Program-made: the position numbers and the translations under genes
Shown here: positions 48,687 through 57,563 of the stretch, piece by piece
Position numbering within the stretch: position 1 is the stretch's first letter
Layout: each line of letters opens with the position of its first letter
NCBI GenBank assembly: GCA_023410445.1
Contig: JAEYPT010000003.1
Span: 120,339 to 184,338 of the forward strand
Origin: Bacillota bacterium
Lineage (GTDB): Bacteria; Bacillota; Clostridia; Oscillospirales; Acutalibacteraceae
Direction of reading: 5' to 3'
Length of the DNA stretch: 64,000 nucleotides
The notes under the pieces: model-generated
Databases searched by the model: none
What the model was told of the DNA's origin: nothing
The model's input: only the letters and a program-made list of their open reading frames with translations

Positions 48687-50111
48687 TTAATTAGGATTAA
48701 CCAATTCTCCGTTTAAAATCCAGTTGCGGGCCGCCGTGATGCGAACCTCAACGAATGTTCCGATCAGTGCCGGGTCTCCGGCAAAATTAACGATGACGTT
48801 TCCGTCCGTCCGGCCGCAGAGCAGCCCGGTTTTTTCATTTTGCTCCTCCGCCAGCACGCGCTCCGTTCTGCCGATCAGGGAAGCGCAGCGTTGGGCGGAA
48901 ATTTTCTCCTGAAACGCGCAAAGCTCCTGCAGACGCTCCGATTTTTCAGAGGCAGGCGTCGGGTCCGGCATCTGCGCCGCCCGAGTGCCTTCGCGCGGAG
49001 AATAAATAAATGTGTAAAGGGAGGTAAAGCCGACCTGTTCAATCAGGTCAAGCGTGTCCCGGTATTCCGCGTCGGTCTCGCCCGGAAAACCTACGATTAC
49101 GTCGGAGGTCAGGGAAAGTTCCGGGATTTTCTCCTTCGCGTAAGCAATAAGCTCCAGATACTTTTCTCTCGTATAGCCGCGGTTCATCTCCTTGAGAATC
49201 CGGTTGCTTCCGGACTGAAACGGCAGATGAATGTGACGAGAAACGTGCTTTGACTCCGCGATGGTGTCGATCAGTTCGCGGGAAGCATCTTTCGGATGGG
49301 AGGTCATGAAACGGATGCGGTAATCCCCTTCCACCGCATCGAGCATGTGCAGAAGCTCGGCAAAGCTGACGGGATGCTCCAGATTTTTCCCATAGGAATT
49401 CACGTTCTGTCCCAGAAGCGTAATATCCTTGTAGCCTAACTCTACCAGATTCTGGAACTCTTCGAGAATCGCTTGCGGCTCCCGGCTGCGTTCCCGGCCG
49501 CGCACATAGGGAACAATACAGTATGAACAGAAATTGTTGCAGCCGTACATCACGGTGACCCACGCCTTGAAACCGGAATCCCGCCGAACGGGAAGGCCTT
49601 CGGCAATCTGCTTTTCGCCCTCGTGACTCCCACGCTCAAACACCCGGCCTTCGGTCAGAGTGCGGAACAGGAGCTCCGGAAAACGCGGAATTTCATGAGT
49701 ACCGAATACCATTGTGACAAACGGAAACACGGTGCGCATCCGCTCGGCGGAGTGCTCCTCCTCCATCATACAGCCGCAGACGGCAATCACGGTGGAAGGA
49801 TGCCGGCGCTTCAGATTCTTAAGAGCACCGACATTGCCGAACACCCGGTCCTCCGCATGCTCCCGCACGGCGCAGGTATTAAACAGGATGAAATCAGCTT
49901 CCTCGGGGTTCTCCGAAAAGGAAAAGCCCATCTCCTGCAAAAAGCCCTTAATCTGTTCGCTGTCCGCAACATTCTGCTGACAGCCATAGGTATGCACGAA
50001 CGCCGTAGGTGTGCCCGCGCGTGCTCGGATTGCCATAATCTCGCCGGTTTCCCGGATATAGTCGGCCGCTGTTCGCTCCGGCGCCGTCCGCCCCGGAAAT
50101 TGTTCTGCCAA
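48687..50111 (-). CDS. miaB: tRNA-2-methylthio-N6-isopentenyladenosine synthase MiaB
   Basis: The 474-residue radical-SAM methylthiotransferase has an N-terminal cluster domain (VHTYGCQQNVADSEQ, FNTCAVREHAEDR, CGCMMEEE), the SAM cluster motif YGCNNFCSYCIVPYVRGRERSR and a C-terminal TRAM domain. It modifies A37 of tRNAs reading UNN codons. TTG 50111 lies behind a GGGGGG ribosome site. Confidence 0.95.
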   Translation of the reverse strand: MAEQFPGRTAPERTAADYIRETGEIMAIRARAGTPTAFVHTYGCQQNVADSEQIKGFLQEMGFSFSENPEEADFILFNTCAVREHAEDRVFGNVGALKNLKRRHPSTVIAVCGCMMEEEHSAERMRTVFPFVTMVFGTHEIPRFPELLFRTLTEGRVFERGSHEGEKQIAEGLPVRRDSGFKAWVTVMYGCNNFCSYCIVPYVRGRERSREPQAILEEFQNLVELGYKDITLLGQNVNSYGKNLEHPVSFAELLHMLDAVEGDYRIRFMTSHPKDASRELIDTIAESKHVSRHIHLPFQSGSNRILKEMNRGYTREKYLELIAYAKEKIPELSLTSDVIVGFPGETDAEYRDTLDLIEQVGFTSLYTFIYSPREGTRAAQMPDPTPASEKSERLQELCAFQEKISAQRCASLIGRTERVLAEEQNEKTGLLCGRTDGNVIVNFAGDPALIGTFVEVRITAARNWILNGELVNPN

Positions 50112-50223
50112 AAGGAAATACCCCCCATTTCGGTTTAGTAAACATTATAGCATAGCGCGGCAATTACTTCAATAAAAATACCGCGCACCGACGAAGTGCA
50201 CGGTAAGCGGAACCAATCTGTGT

Positions 50224-51183
50224 TTACGCCCGGTAAAGCCACGGAACGGTACGCCATAAAGCAATGCGGTTCCGAAGCCGCGCCTCGGTCTGGCGGCCGA
50301 TTACAAGATACCGATCAAAGCCGAAATCCCGCACGGAGGAGCGAATCTCCTGAAAGCTGTTTCCCTCCCGGAGCATAACGTCTACCCCGCTCATGACAGC
50401 GGCCGGCAGACGATTGCGCTCTAAAAGCTGCAGCAGATCGGTATCGTGAGGATAGAGTGTTTTAACGACATCAATGACGCGGAGCGTCGCTTCCACTCGC
50501 TGAAAGATCCTCTTCCCCACCGGTTTCTGTTTGCCGCGTTTTAGTTCCGGCTGCATATTCCGCTGCAGCACCGCGGGGGCCTGCACAACCGAAGAAGCCT
50601 GCAAAAAACACCGGCACAGGAACTCTTCCGCATAACCGTAGCTGCATCCGTCGTGGAACTGGATGCTTTTTTCCTGCAAAAAGCCGCGTCGTATCAGTAC
50701 GGCGGCAATATCGGCACCGTTGCCTTTGCGAAGGATATCCTTAAGAAATTCATTTCCGCCCGGCTGCCGGATTGCGCTGCTCACATTGCGCCGTTCCGCC
50801 GCCCTGGCTTCTTCCTTTCCAAAACAGCCAAAAACGAAATCTGCCTGGGAACGATTCGCCGTCTCGAGATAAGCAGGAAGGAACCCCTCGTACAGTCTGC
50901 GGGCAAATACGAAGGTAATATACCGCCCCTCAGCCTTCTGAAGCCCAGTATTCAGCGCCGAGGATACGTCGGACTCTCCGTTCTGAACGACAAAGCCGTG
51001 CAGCCCGCGGAGCTTCATCCACCGGACTGACTGGAACACCGTACGGTCCGAGGAACCCATATCAACAATTATATATTCCGTATTTATTTCCCCGGCCTGA
51101 TCCGCAGCGAAAGAAAGAATCCCCGCGATCTCCTGCTCCACATTCCTGACCGGAAAAATCATGGAAAGCTCTGCTGCCTGCAA
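50224..51183 (-). CDS. Family 2-like glycosyltransferase
   Basis: The 319-residue protein begins with a GT-A fold: LSMIFPVRNVEQEIAGIL, TEYIIVDMGSSDRTV and a nucleotide-sugar region. The DxD equivalent is not obvious (YITFVFARRLYEGF lies where it is expected), so activity is uncertain. The C-terminal half has no recognised domain. TTG 51183 has GGGGGTAAGGTG upstream; a GTG at 51231 lacks a ribosome site. It is the last host gene before the tRNA, transcribed away from it. Confidence 0.72.
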   Translation of the reverse strand: MQAAELSMIFPVRNVEQEIAGILSFAADQAGEINTEYIIVDMGSSDRTVFQSVRWMKLRGLHGFVVQNGESDVSSALNTGLQKAEGRYITFVFARRLYEGFLPAYLETANRSQADFVFGCFGKEEARAAERRNVSSAIRQPGGNEFLKDILRKGNGADIAAVLIRRGFLQEKSIQFHDGCSYGYAEEFLCRCFLQASSVVQAPAVLQRNMQPELKRGKQKPVGKRIFQRVEATLRVIDVVKTLYPHDTDLLQLLERNRLPAAVMSGVDVMLREGNSFQEIRSSVRDFGFDRYLVIGRQTEARLRNRIALWRTVPWLYRA

Positions 51184-51429
51184 TTTTTTACACCTTACCC
51201 CCTCGGCAATGCGCCAAAGTACTTCTCTCACTTCTGATTATTTAGTATATCATATCGAGTACAATAGAAAAGATAAATATTTAACAGATCGGTGCCGGAA
51301 AACATTATCTTTCTTAGTGACTTTCCCGCAGGCGCCAAAAGATGCCGGTTGGAACTGCCGATAAAGCCCCACATTCGCTCCGTGCCGATCACTTTTTCTC
51401 TTTTCTTCCTGTTTTTTTGCGTCAAGGGC

Positions 51430-51458
51430 TTGAAATCCAAAATCAAATATGATATTAT
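51430..51458 (+). promoter_or_regulatory. Promoter of tRNA-Ala
   Basis: TTGAAA (51430-51435), 17 bases, TATTAT (51453-51458), 24 bases before the mature tRNA 5' end. Confidence 0.6.
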
Positions 51459-51482
51459 AACAAAGCTGTCTTAAATAGACAC

Positions 51483-51558
51483 GGGGCATTAGCTCAGCTG
51501 GGAGAGCGCCACACTGGCAGTGTGGAGGTCAGCGGTTCGATCCCGCTATGCTCCACCA
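51483..51558 (+). tRNA. tRNA-Ala, anticodon GGC
   Basis: A full cloverleaf can be folded. Acceptor GGGGCAT (51483-51489) pairs with ATGCTCC (51548-51554). The D arm contains AGCTCAGCTGGGAGAGC. The anticodon stem CCACA/TGTGG encloses CTGGCAG with anticodon GGC, and the T arm is AGCGGTTCGATCCCGCT. Discriminator A and an encoded CCA (51556-51558) follow. It is the probable integration site of the adjacent prophage. Confidence 0.97.
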
Positions 51559-51566
51559 TAACGAAA

Positions 51567-51597
51567 CCCGCATGGCTCTAGGGCCTGCGGGCTTTTT
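51567..51597 (+). terminator. Terminator after tRNA-Ala
   Basis: CCCGCA (51567-51572) pairs with TGCGGG (51586-51591), extended by GGC/GCC inside. CTTTTTG follows. If the attachment site is the tRNA 3' end, this hairpin belongs to the prophage side. Confidence 0.8.
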
Positions 51598-51860
51598 GTT
51601 GCTCAAATTTATTGTTCCCGAATCGATATCAAAACGGCTTTTGGGATACACTTGGGATACATGAAAAAAATCGCCCTAGAAGCCATCAAATTTAGGAGCG
51701 AAAACAATAGTAATTCTCGTTTTCGGAGGCACTTTTCCGCAGTTTTGCGGGATAATTCTCTACTAAACTTGCGGATTTTTATTCTATATATGAAATAATC
51801 TAAAAATAAGTATAAAGATTGTATTAAGATTATGAAAAATTGTTTGCTATAGGGCAAAGA
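51598..51860. other. Gene-poor prophage edge between tRNA and integrase
   Basis: This AT-rich stretch holds no gene with a plausible ribosome site or recognisable product. It probably contains the arm-type binding sites used by the integrase, but I could not identify clear repeats by eye. Confidence 0.4.
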
Positions 51861-51890
51861 AAAAGCCTGCGGAAGTACCATCCCGCAGGC
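51861..51890 (-). terminator. Terminator of the integrase gene
   Basis: GCCTGCGG (51865-51872) pairs with CCGCAGGC (51883-51890). On the minus strand a T-rich run follows, just past the integrase stop at 51913. Confidence 0.8.
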
Positions 51891-51912
51891 CGATTTATAA
51901 TATTTGGTTCCG

Positions 51913-53100
51913 TTATGCGCGTCGATGATTGCTTTCCAGAAGGATTTCAAAGGTATTCGCGGCAGCAATATCCGCGGAAGTGACGGAATGAAGATAAATA
52001 TTAGTGGTTGACAGCTTTTTATGCCCCAGCCGGGTACTTACCGTTTTGATATTGGTACCGTTCGTCAGCAGCAGGGTTGCGCTGGTATGCCGGAGCGAAT
52101 GGAATTTCCGATGCCGAAAGCCATTGTGCTTAAGAAATTTGCTGAACCACAGCGTTGGTGTTGAGGGATACATCGGAAGACCGTTCCACTGGGTGAAAAT
52201 CCAGTTCTTCCCCTCCCATTGGTCGCCCAACTTCAAACGTTCCAGTGCTTGTTCATAGCGATACGTCTGCAGCATCTTCACGCAGGTCGGCGGAATTGCA
52301 AGAATCCGTCTGCTTCCAGCAGTTTTCGGCTTTTTTGTATGAATCCCTTCACCTTTTATAGAGTAATTGCTTTTGCTGATGGAAATGGTGGCTTTGCTGA
52401 AATCGATATCGCTCCATTCCAACGCTACGAGTTCGCCGCGCCGACAACCGGTGACGATTGCCAGATTGATCAGTACCTGATACATCAGCGGCTCCTTCGA
52501 AAGGCATTCGAGCATTTCCGCCGCTTCTTCCTGTGTGAAAATCTCAACATCCGGTGCGATTGCGGAAGGCAGTTCAATCTTTTCCTTGTTTGCCGGATTC
52601 GTCGGAATCAAATCCATTTTGCAAGCATTATGTAAAATCGCCTGAAGAACCGTGTAAATCCGTTTGATTGTTGCGTTTGCAATCTTGCCTTCTTTGCCGT
52701 CAAACCTCTTATTGCTGTTCACCAGATCCCTGACAAAATTCTGAACATGCTGAGGGTGGATGTCCTTTAGTTTCATCCGGCCCAGCATCGGAATGAGATA
52801 GGTATTAATGATTGTGCGGTAGGAAATCAGCGTAAGTGGAGACAGTCGGCCTTTGACATTGTCAAGATACATGGGGCAGAAATCTACAAAGCGAATGTTT
52901 TCCTCAGAAATGAAATATCCGTTTTCTATTTTAAGCTCGAACTCGACGGCAGCTTTGTTCAGCTCTTTCTCAATCTGGAATTTCGTCATGCCGGGGTCAG
53001 GTTTCCATGTTGTAGTTTGAAAAATATGCTTGCCGCTTTGGTCAAAGCCGCATGAGACACGAATGCGGAAACTTCCTCCCCGCTTTTCGATCGTCGCCAA
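51913..53100 (-). CDS. int: Tyrosine-recombinase integrase of the prophage
   Basis: The 395-residue integrase has an N-terminal arm-binding beta domain (FRIRVSCGFDQSGKHIFQTT), a SAM-like core-binding domain and a catalytic domain. The tetrad is visible as Arg in VTGCRRGELVALEW, HSLRHTSATLLL with His and Arg, and the nucleophilic Tyr in LSTTNIYLHSV. It integrates and excises the element at the adjacent tRNA-Ala gene, towards which its 3' end points. It is transcribed with, or next to, the immA and xre genes. Confidence 0.95.
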   Translation of the reverse strand: MATIEKRGGSFRIRVSCGFDQSGKHIFQTTTWKPDPGMTKFQIEKELNKAAVEFELKIENGYFISEENIRFVDFCPMYLDNVKGRLSPLTLISYRTIINTYLIPMLGRMKLKDIHPQHVQNFVRDLVNSNKRFDGKEGKIANATIKRIYTVLQAILHNACKMDLIPTNPANKEKIELPSAIAPDVEIFTQEEAAEMLECLSKEPLMYQVLINLAIVTGCRRGELVALEWSDIDFSKATISISKSNYSIKGEGIHTKKPKTAGSRRILAIPPTCVKMLQTYRYEQALERLKLGDQWEGKNWIFTQWNGLPMYPSTPTLWFSKFLKHNGFRHRKFHSLRHTSATLLLTNGTNIKTVSTRLGHKKLSTTNIYLHSVTSADIAAANTFEILLESNHRRA

Positions 53101-53168
53101 CGAATTTTCCTCCTTGTTTTCGGAGGACTGAGCCAGTATAATAATCTTGGTAGATAATTACCATACTG

Positions 53169-53879
53169 TCAGCCCTGCTGATGGTGTCCGCCTTTTCCGG
53201 TTGCCGCCGGGAAGGGCGGATTTTTTTGCATATTTGCTTCGATTTCGTTGATTGACTCTACAAAAATACCGGCTTCTCTTTGTTTGGACACCGTCATAAA
53301 CTCGATGCTCTCCAAACCCACGCCGGTCAAATACTGATAGATTTCGTATTTTAGGCTTTCAAATCGGTAATAGATCACTTCCTCCATGACTTGAAATTCT
53401 GCCGCCAGACCCGCTCTCAGATTCGGAATGTCCTGCATGGATTCCATCTTCTGAAGAGCCGCAGCAATTTGGGGGAAAAGCAGACGGTATGGAACAAGCA
53501 GCTCGGCGGAGCCTTCGTTTGCCTGCCATTCCAGAAATGGGTTATGCTTTTGCATCACCTGTTCGAAGCTGAAATACTGGATGGTCTTGCTGCGATGCAG
53601 GGTTAAATGAACCAGCTCATGGCCACAGGTAAAGCTCTGTTCCCTTTTGCTGAGATGAGAGTTCAGCAGAATGACATCCTTCTCACCGCGCCCATAGTAG
53701 GGAACCGCCATGCCTTTTGTCCCGATTGATTTAAACGGGGCGATTCCGATTTCAACAAAGCCCTTTTCCAAACAGAAATCAACCATATCGATCGGATACC
53801 GGGCATCGCAGATTCCCAGGTCTTTTCTTAGCTGTTCGATCTTTTCATATAATTCCTTTTTTCGGTTATGTTCGCCCAT
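53169..53879 (-). CDS. immA: ImmA/IrrE-family metallopeptidase
   Basis: The 236-residue protein carries the zinc motif HELVH at residues 87-91, within SFTCGHELVHLTLH, and the NEGSAELLVPYRLLFP helix with the third ligand region. ImmA-type peptidases cleave the cognate Xre repressor to induce mobile elements (known from ICEBs1). ATG 53879 follows AGGAGG. It directly follows the Xre repressor gene, which fits a repressor-protease switch. Confidence 0.93.
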   Translation of the reverse strand: MGEHNRKKELYEKIEQLRKDLGICDARYPIDMVDFCLEKGFVEIGIAPFKSIGTKGMAVPYYGRGEKDVILLNSHLSKREQSFTCGHELVHLTLHRSKTIQYFSFEQVMQKHNPFLEWQANEGSAELLVPYRLLFPQIAAALQKMESMQDIPNLRAGLAAEFQVMEEVIYYRFESLKYEIYQYLTGVGLESIEFMTVSKQREAGIFVESINEIEANMQKNPPFPAATGKGGHHQQG

Positions 53880-53892
53880 ACAGCCTCCTGCC

Positions 53893-54210
53893 CTACTGTT
53901 CCCTGCCTTTGATCTTCCGGATGGTTTCAAGAGCCAGCTTAATGTCGTCCGGGTCCACGCCGCTCTCCTGAGCTTCCTTTGCAAAGTTGAAGTATACACC
54001 GGAAAGCTCGTCGTTCTTCTCTGACCTGCCGAGCAGATAGTCCATCGACACGTCGAAAAAGTCGGCCACCTTCTGTAGTTTGTCCGTGTTTGGAGAGTTT
54101 TTATTCCAGCGGCTGATGGTTCCGTTGCCCAGCCCGAGCTTCACCTCAAGGGTGGTCAGGCTGTATCCCCTCTCATTCGCCAGTGCTCGTATTCTTTCTA
54201 CAATTCCCAT
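53893..54210 (-). CDS. Xre-family lysogeny repressor
   Basis: The 105-residue protein has an N-terminal HTH (IRALANERGYSLTTLEVKLGLGNGTISRWNKNSPNTDKLQKVADFF) followed by VSMDYLLGR and a short C-terminal helical region. It is the likely CI-like repressor, placed next to an ImmA-type protease and divergent from the early operon. ATG 54210 follows AAGGAG. Confidence 0.93.
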   Translation of the reverse strand: MGIVERIRALANERGYSLTTLEVKLGLGNGTISRWNKNSPNTDKLQKVADFFDVSMDYLLGRSEKNDELSGVYFNFAKEAQESGVDPDDIKLALETIRKIKGREQ

Positions 54211-54454
54211 TTCTCTATTTTCTCCTTCCAGAAAATTACATGCACAAGTTCTCGCAGATTCATTGACTACTTGCATATCTTCATGTAGTATAGTTTTATC
54301 ACGTGAACAATTGCTATCAACTACGTTTATCTACTTCGTATTAGCATCTGTCGAAGAACGTTCACTGAATATTTGCTATTCAGGGTGGTGAGAACAGGAT
54401 AGAATATTTTCTACCAAAAGTCAATAGGTTATACCAAAGAAAAGGAGGAAAACT
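54211..54454. promoter_or_regulatory. Divergent lysogeny control region
   Basis: These 244 bases separate the repressor from the early genes. TTGACT (54263-54268) and TAGTAT (54286-54291), 17 bases apart, form a rightward promoter. ACTAC at 54266-54270 and GTAGT at 54285-54289 are inverted around its spacer. Further CTAC-containing copies lie near 54320 and 54330. These are plausible repressor operators, but the consensus is not firm. Confidence 0.5.
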
Positions 54455-54664
54455 ATGCCGGTCCGAATGAGATTACTCAAGGATGCCTATACCGAAATCA
54501 AAGCTCTCGACCCCAACACCGCGATTTCCCGCTACTTTATCCGTCAGCTTGTCCTTTCCGGGAAAGTGCCCTGCACCATGGCGGGACGAAAGCGACTGGT
54601 GAATCTGGACGCGCTGATCGCCTATCTGGCCAGCACGGAAGCGGATGAAACGAAAGGATGCTGA
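54455..54664 (+). CDS. Excisionase/HTH-type DNA-binding protein
   Basis: The 69-residue protein looks like a winged-helix, MerR-like excisionase-family domain: LLKDAYTEIKALDPNTAISRYFIRQLVLSGKVPCTMAGRKRLVNLDAL. It occurs as the first early gene of many Firmicutes prophages. AAGGAGG precedes the ATG. It may assist excision or control the early operon. Confidence 0.75.
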   Translation: MPVRMRLLKDAYTEIKALDPNTAISRYFIRQLVLSGKVPCTMAGRKRLVNLDALIAYLASTEADETKGC

Positions 54665-54731
54665 AACAATACCAGAATAAAAAAAACCGCCCCGTACTGC
54701 AATACGGAAGCGGCGCTGAGAAAAGTACAAC

Positions 54732-54749
54732 ACCTGCATTATAGCAGGT
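54732..54749. promoter_or_regulatory. Perfect inverted repeat ACCTGC-N6-GCAGGT
   Basis: ACCTGC (54732-54737) and GCAGGT (54744-54749) are exact inverted copies just upstream of the ribosome site of the next gene. Together with the GC-rich hairpin around 54690-54715 it may attenuate or regulate the early transcript. Confidence 0.35.
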
Positions 54750-54766
54750 CACGGGAGAGATTTCAA

Positions 54767-54910
54767 ATGACGAACGAAGAACTAATCATCCATCAGGCGA
54801 AAAAAATCATTGAGCTCCAGTCCAACATGGATTACTGGATGCATCGCTTTTTTGAAGCGCAGGAGAAAAAGAAAGAGAGTCTTTCTGAGGAAAAGGCCCA
54901 TGAATTATGA
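54767..54910 (+). CDS. Small helical phage protein (47 aa)
   Basis: An ATG frame of 47 codons begins MTNEELIIHQAKKIIELQ and continues as one charged helix to KESLSEEKAHEL. GGGAGAG lies upstream. Its end overlaps the ATG of the next gene at 54900 by eleven bases, which supports it being translated. Function unknown. Confidence 0.6.
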   Translation: MTNEELIIHQAKKIIELQSNMDYWMHRFFEAQEKKKESLSEEKAHEL

Positions 54911-55127
54911 TTTTACATGCTCACGATATAACGACCACGGTCTCGGCTGGGCACAGGCGCAGTACGACCGTCAGGAGCCGCCCGAGCCGGACCCGATTCT
55001 TCACTGCAGCAAATGCGGAGACGATATCTGCGAGGGAGAACCCTATTTTCATCTGGACGAGGGCGACGTCTGTGAAAATTGCCTCTCACTCTATTACAAG
55101 AGGTATGCGGAATGGGAAGAGAAGTGA
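54900..55127 (+). CDS. Small zinc-binding phage protein
   Basis: The 75-residue protein has a treble-clef or ribbon-like Cys set: HCSKCGDDICEGEPYFHLDEGDVCENCLSLYY read in parts, with CxxC pairs near residues 36-39 and 58-61. ATG 54900 follows GAGGAAAAGG. It overlaps the end of the previous gene and the start of the next, as in a compact early operon. Function unknown. Confidence 0.7.
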   Translation: MNYDFTCSRYNDHGLGWAQAQYDRQEPPEPDPILHCSKCGDDICEGEPYFHLDEGDVCENCLSLYYKRYAEWEEK

Positions 55128-55318
55128 CCTTTGAAAAGCACCGGGCCGAAGTGGAAATCGTGTTCAAAGACGGGAAAACCTGCTGCGAATGGTGCAACCT
55201 GTCTTTCCGCAATCGGAAGGGCCATATCTCCTGCAGCCTGTCGGGCGAGGAGATGGTCAGTCCCGGAGACACCATCGGCTTTTACTGCCCACTGAGGAAA
55301 GAGGGTGCCCATGAGTAG
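55112..55318 (+). CDS. Small Cys-rich phage protein
   Basis: The 68-residue protein has MGREVTFEKHRAEVEIVF at the start and several Cys (CCEWCNL, CSLSGEEM, FYCPL). This suggests a small metal-binding fold. ATG 55112 has AGAGG upstream and lies inside the end of the previous gene. Its own end overlaps the ATPase start. Function unknown. Confidence 0.68.
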   Translation: MGREVTFEKHRAEVEIVFKDGKTCCEWCNLSFRNRKGHISCSLSGEEMVSPGDTIGFYCPLRKEGAHE

Positions 55319-55958
55319 AGTGATCTGTATTGCCGGGGAATCCGGCAGCGGCAAAACCACCTCCATGCGGAATCTGGACCCGGCCAGCACCTTCTACTTT
55401 GACTGCGACAAAAAGGGCCTGTCTTGGAAGGGCTGGAAAAACCAGTACAGCTCCGCAAAAAGGAATTACAAGGCGGTCAGCGACGCGGGCTTCATCGAAA
55501 CCGTCCTGAAAGGAATCAGCGAAAAGAGTCCGCAGATCAGAGTGGTTGTCATCGATACGCTCAACGGCATCATGATCGACGATGAGTTTGCGCGGGCAAA
55601 GGAAAAGGGCTATGACAAATGGCAGGATCTTGCGGCTTCCGTCTGGAGCCTTGTCAACAGCGCTTACAGTCTGCGCGACGACCTGACGATCCTGTTCACC
55701 GCGCACACCCAGACGGAGCGTGACGACAACGGCTACGCTTTCACCCGCATCAAGACCAGCGGCAAAAAGCTGGACAAGATTGTTCTGGAAAGCAAGTTCA
55801 CGACCGTACTCATCGCAAAGTGCGTTGCGGGAGAATATATCTTCGAAACCCACGCCAACAGCAGCACGGCGAAAACGCCGATGGGTCTGTTTGAAGAGGA
55901 CACGGTTCCAAACGACATTGCGAAAGTGATCCACGCTTTGGACGAATATGAAAAGTAA
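55311..55958 (+). CDS. Phage RecA-like AAA ATPase (Sak4-type)
   Basis: The 215-residue ATPase has Walker A GESGSGKTTS near residue 9 and Walker B VVVIDTLNGIM near residue 80, with the motif LTILFTAHTQTE following. It resembles Sak4-type single-strand annealing ATPases, which act in phage recombination with an SSB partner. The adjacent DUF669 gene is the usual companion. ATG 55311 follows AGAGGG. Confidence 0.83.
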   Translation: MSRVICIAGESGSGKTTSMRNLDPASTFYFDCDKKGLSWKGWKNQYSSAKRNYKAVSDAGFIETVLKGISEKSPQIRVVVIDTLNGIMIDDEFARAKEKGYDKWQDLAASVWSLVNSAYSLRDDLTILFTAHTQTERDDNGYAFTRIKTSGKKLDKIVLESKFTTVLIAKCVAGEYIFETHANSSTAKTPMGLFEEDTVPNDIAKVIHALDEYEK

Positions 55959-55972
55959 ATAGGAGTTTTATT

Positions 55973-56554
55973 ATGAGAAAATTTTCGAACTGGGAAAACG
56001 TAAAGCCCGCAGCGGAGCGCCAGCAGCTCCCAAAAGGCGGATATATCGTGAAAATTCTGGACGCAAAGGTTCGTACATACACAAGCGATAAAGGCACCTT
56101 TGAAAAGCTGGAAATCAGCGTGGACATTGTGGAAGGCGAGTTTAAGGATTTTTACGCGACGGACTACCGCAGCCAGACGCAGGAGGACAAGCGCTGGAGG
56201 GGTGTGCTCCGCCAGTACATTCCCGCCGATGACGGCTCCGAAAAGGACGAATGGACGAAAAGCGTTTTTAAGGCCATGACCGATGCGATTGAGGACAGCA
56301 ATCCCGGCTACCACTGGGACTGGAACGAAACGGGTCTGAAGGGCAAGATCGTCGGCGCTCTGTTCCGCAGCGAAGAGTGGGATTATCAGGGCAAGACCGG
56401 CTTCGCCACGCGCTGCTTCAAGCTCATTCCGGCGGAAATGGTCAAGAGCGGGAAATTCAAGGTTCCGGCGGACAAGCTGTTGACGAAAACGGTCTCCGGT
56501 CCTTCCGGTCAGAATTTCGAGGAAATCTCCTCGGGCGACGACCTTCCCTTCTGA
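55973..56554 (+). CDS. DUF669-type protein with SSB-like acidic tail
   Basis: The 193-residue protein matches the DUF669 family of phage single-strand-DNA-binding-like proteins (LPKGGYIVKILDAKVRTYTSDKG, EISVDIVEGEFKDFY). It ends SSGDDLPF, resembling the acidic tip of bacterial SSB used to recruit repair and replication proteins. It follows the Sak4-like ATPase by 14 nt. Confidence 0.83.
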   Translation: MRKFSNWENVKPAAERQQLPKGGYIVKILDAKVRTYTSDKGTFEKLEISVDIVEGEFKDFYATDYRSQTQEDKRWRGVLRQYIPADDGSEKDEWTKSVFKAMTDAIEDSNPGYHWDWNETGLKGKIVGALFRSEEWDYQGKTGFATRCFKLIPAEMVKSGKFKVPADKLLTKTVSGPSGQNFEEISSGDDLPF

Positions 56555-56559
56555 CGCTT

Positions 56560-57081
56560 ATGACACCGTTTGAAATAAAACACGCGCTGGAAAGCATGGT
56601 CATTCTGGTGGATACCAGAGAGCAGGATACACCGGCACTTCATCGGCGTTTAGAGGGGCTTTCCTGCCCCTTTGAGCGCGAGAAACTGGAGAGCGGGGAT
56701 TACTCCTGCCGGTTCACTTTGCCCGACGGAACGCCCCACCGGCTAAACGTGGCGGTAGAGCGGAAGATGAGTCTGGATGAGCTCTGCTCCTGCTTCACCA
56801 GAGGCAGGCCGCGATTTGCACGGGAGTTCGAGCGTGCCAGAGCGAGCGGGACGAAGCTTCATCTCCTCATTGAATGCGGAAGCTGGGACCATGCGCTGAG
56901 CGGAAAGTACCGGAGCCGGTTTAGCCCTGAAGCACTGTCTGCCAGCATGCTTGCCTGGTCGGCGCGGTTCCATTCCGGCATCTTCTTCTGCAAGCCGGAG
57001 AACACGGGAAAACTGATTTTCAAAATTCTGCGATATGAGCTGAAAGAGCAGCTGGAAGGAGGATTGTTCGACGATGCTTGA
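56560..57081 (+). CDS. ERCC4-domain phage nuclease
   Basis: The 173-residue nuclease contains the ERCC4 active-site elements VILVDTREQD at residues 14-23, ESGDYSCRF and VAVERKMSLDEL. It is structure-specific by family and probably resolves recombination or replication intermediates. ATG 56560 lies 5 nt after the DUF669 stop. The C-terminus overlaps the next gene by eight bases. Confidence 0.87.
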   Translation: MTPFEIKHALESMVILVDTREQDTPALHRRLEGLSCPFEREKLESGDYSCRFTLPDGTPHRLNVAVERKMSLDELCSCFTRGRPRFAREFERARASGTKLHLLIECGSWDHALSGKYRSRFSPEALSASMLAWSARFHSGIFFCKPENTGKLIFKILRYELKEQLEGGLFDDA

Positions 57082-57559
57082 AAACGGATACATAAAGCTA
57101 TACCGAAGCATCACAACATGGCGATGGTACGACGACCCCATTACAAAATTTCTGTTTATTCATTTGCTCCTGACCGTAAGCATTAAAGACAGTGAATGGC
57201 ATGATGAAATCATAAGGCGCGGCGAGCGGATTATTTCCTATCAGAAATTAAGTGAGGAATTGCATGTCTCCGTTCGATCGGTCCGCACCGCGCTGGACCA
57301 TCTGAAAGCGACAGGCGAAGTGACAGTCAGGAAACACCCGAAATACAGCGTGGTTACTGTGCTGAACTTTGAAAAGTACCAGCAGGTGCCCGACAGAATG
57401 CCAGACAATCGACAGGGAGTCGACAATCAGGCGTCAGGCTACCGACAACAGTATAAGAAAGTAGAAGAAGATGGTAAGAAAGAAAAAGAAAAGAGCGGCG
57501 CTCCCGCGCAATATTCTCCCGAGGAATGGGAAGCGTTAAAGGCCAGACTGAGGAGATGA
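57074..57559 (+). CDS. Phage replication protein, DnaD/replisome-organiser-like
   Basis: The 161-residue protein has a winged-helix N-terminal domain (YIKLYRSITTWRWYDDPITKFLFIHLLLTVS, ISYQKLSEELHVSVRSVRTALDHLKATGEV) typical of phage replisome organisers. A basic tail (about 115-161) has low complexity. It lies just before the primase-helicase and likely loads it on the origin. Confidence 0.8.
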   Translation: MLENGYIKLYRSITTWRWYDDPITKFLFIHLLLTVSIKDSEWHDEIIRRGERIISYQKLSEELHVSVRSVRTALDHLKATGEVTVRKHPKYSVVTVLNFEKYQQVPDRMPDNRQGVDNQASGYRQQYKKVEEDGKKEKEKSGAPAQYSPEEWEALKARLRR

Positions 57560-57563
57560 AGTT

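Noticed and set aside
51609..51968. 119-codon minus-strand frame at the prophage edge
   Set aside because: It crosses the integrase terminator, overlaps the integrase end in another frame, and has no ribosome site.
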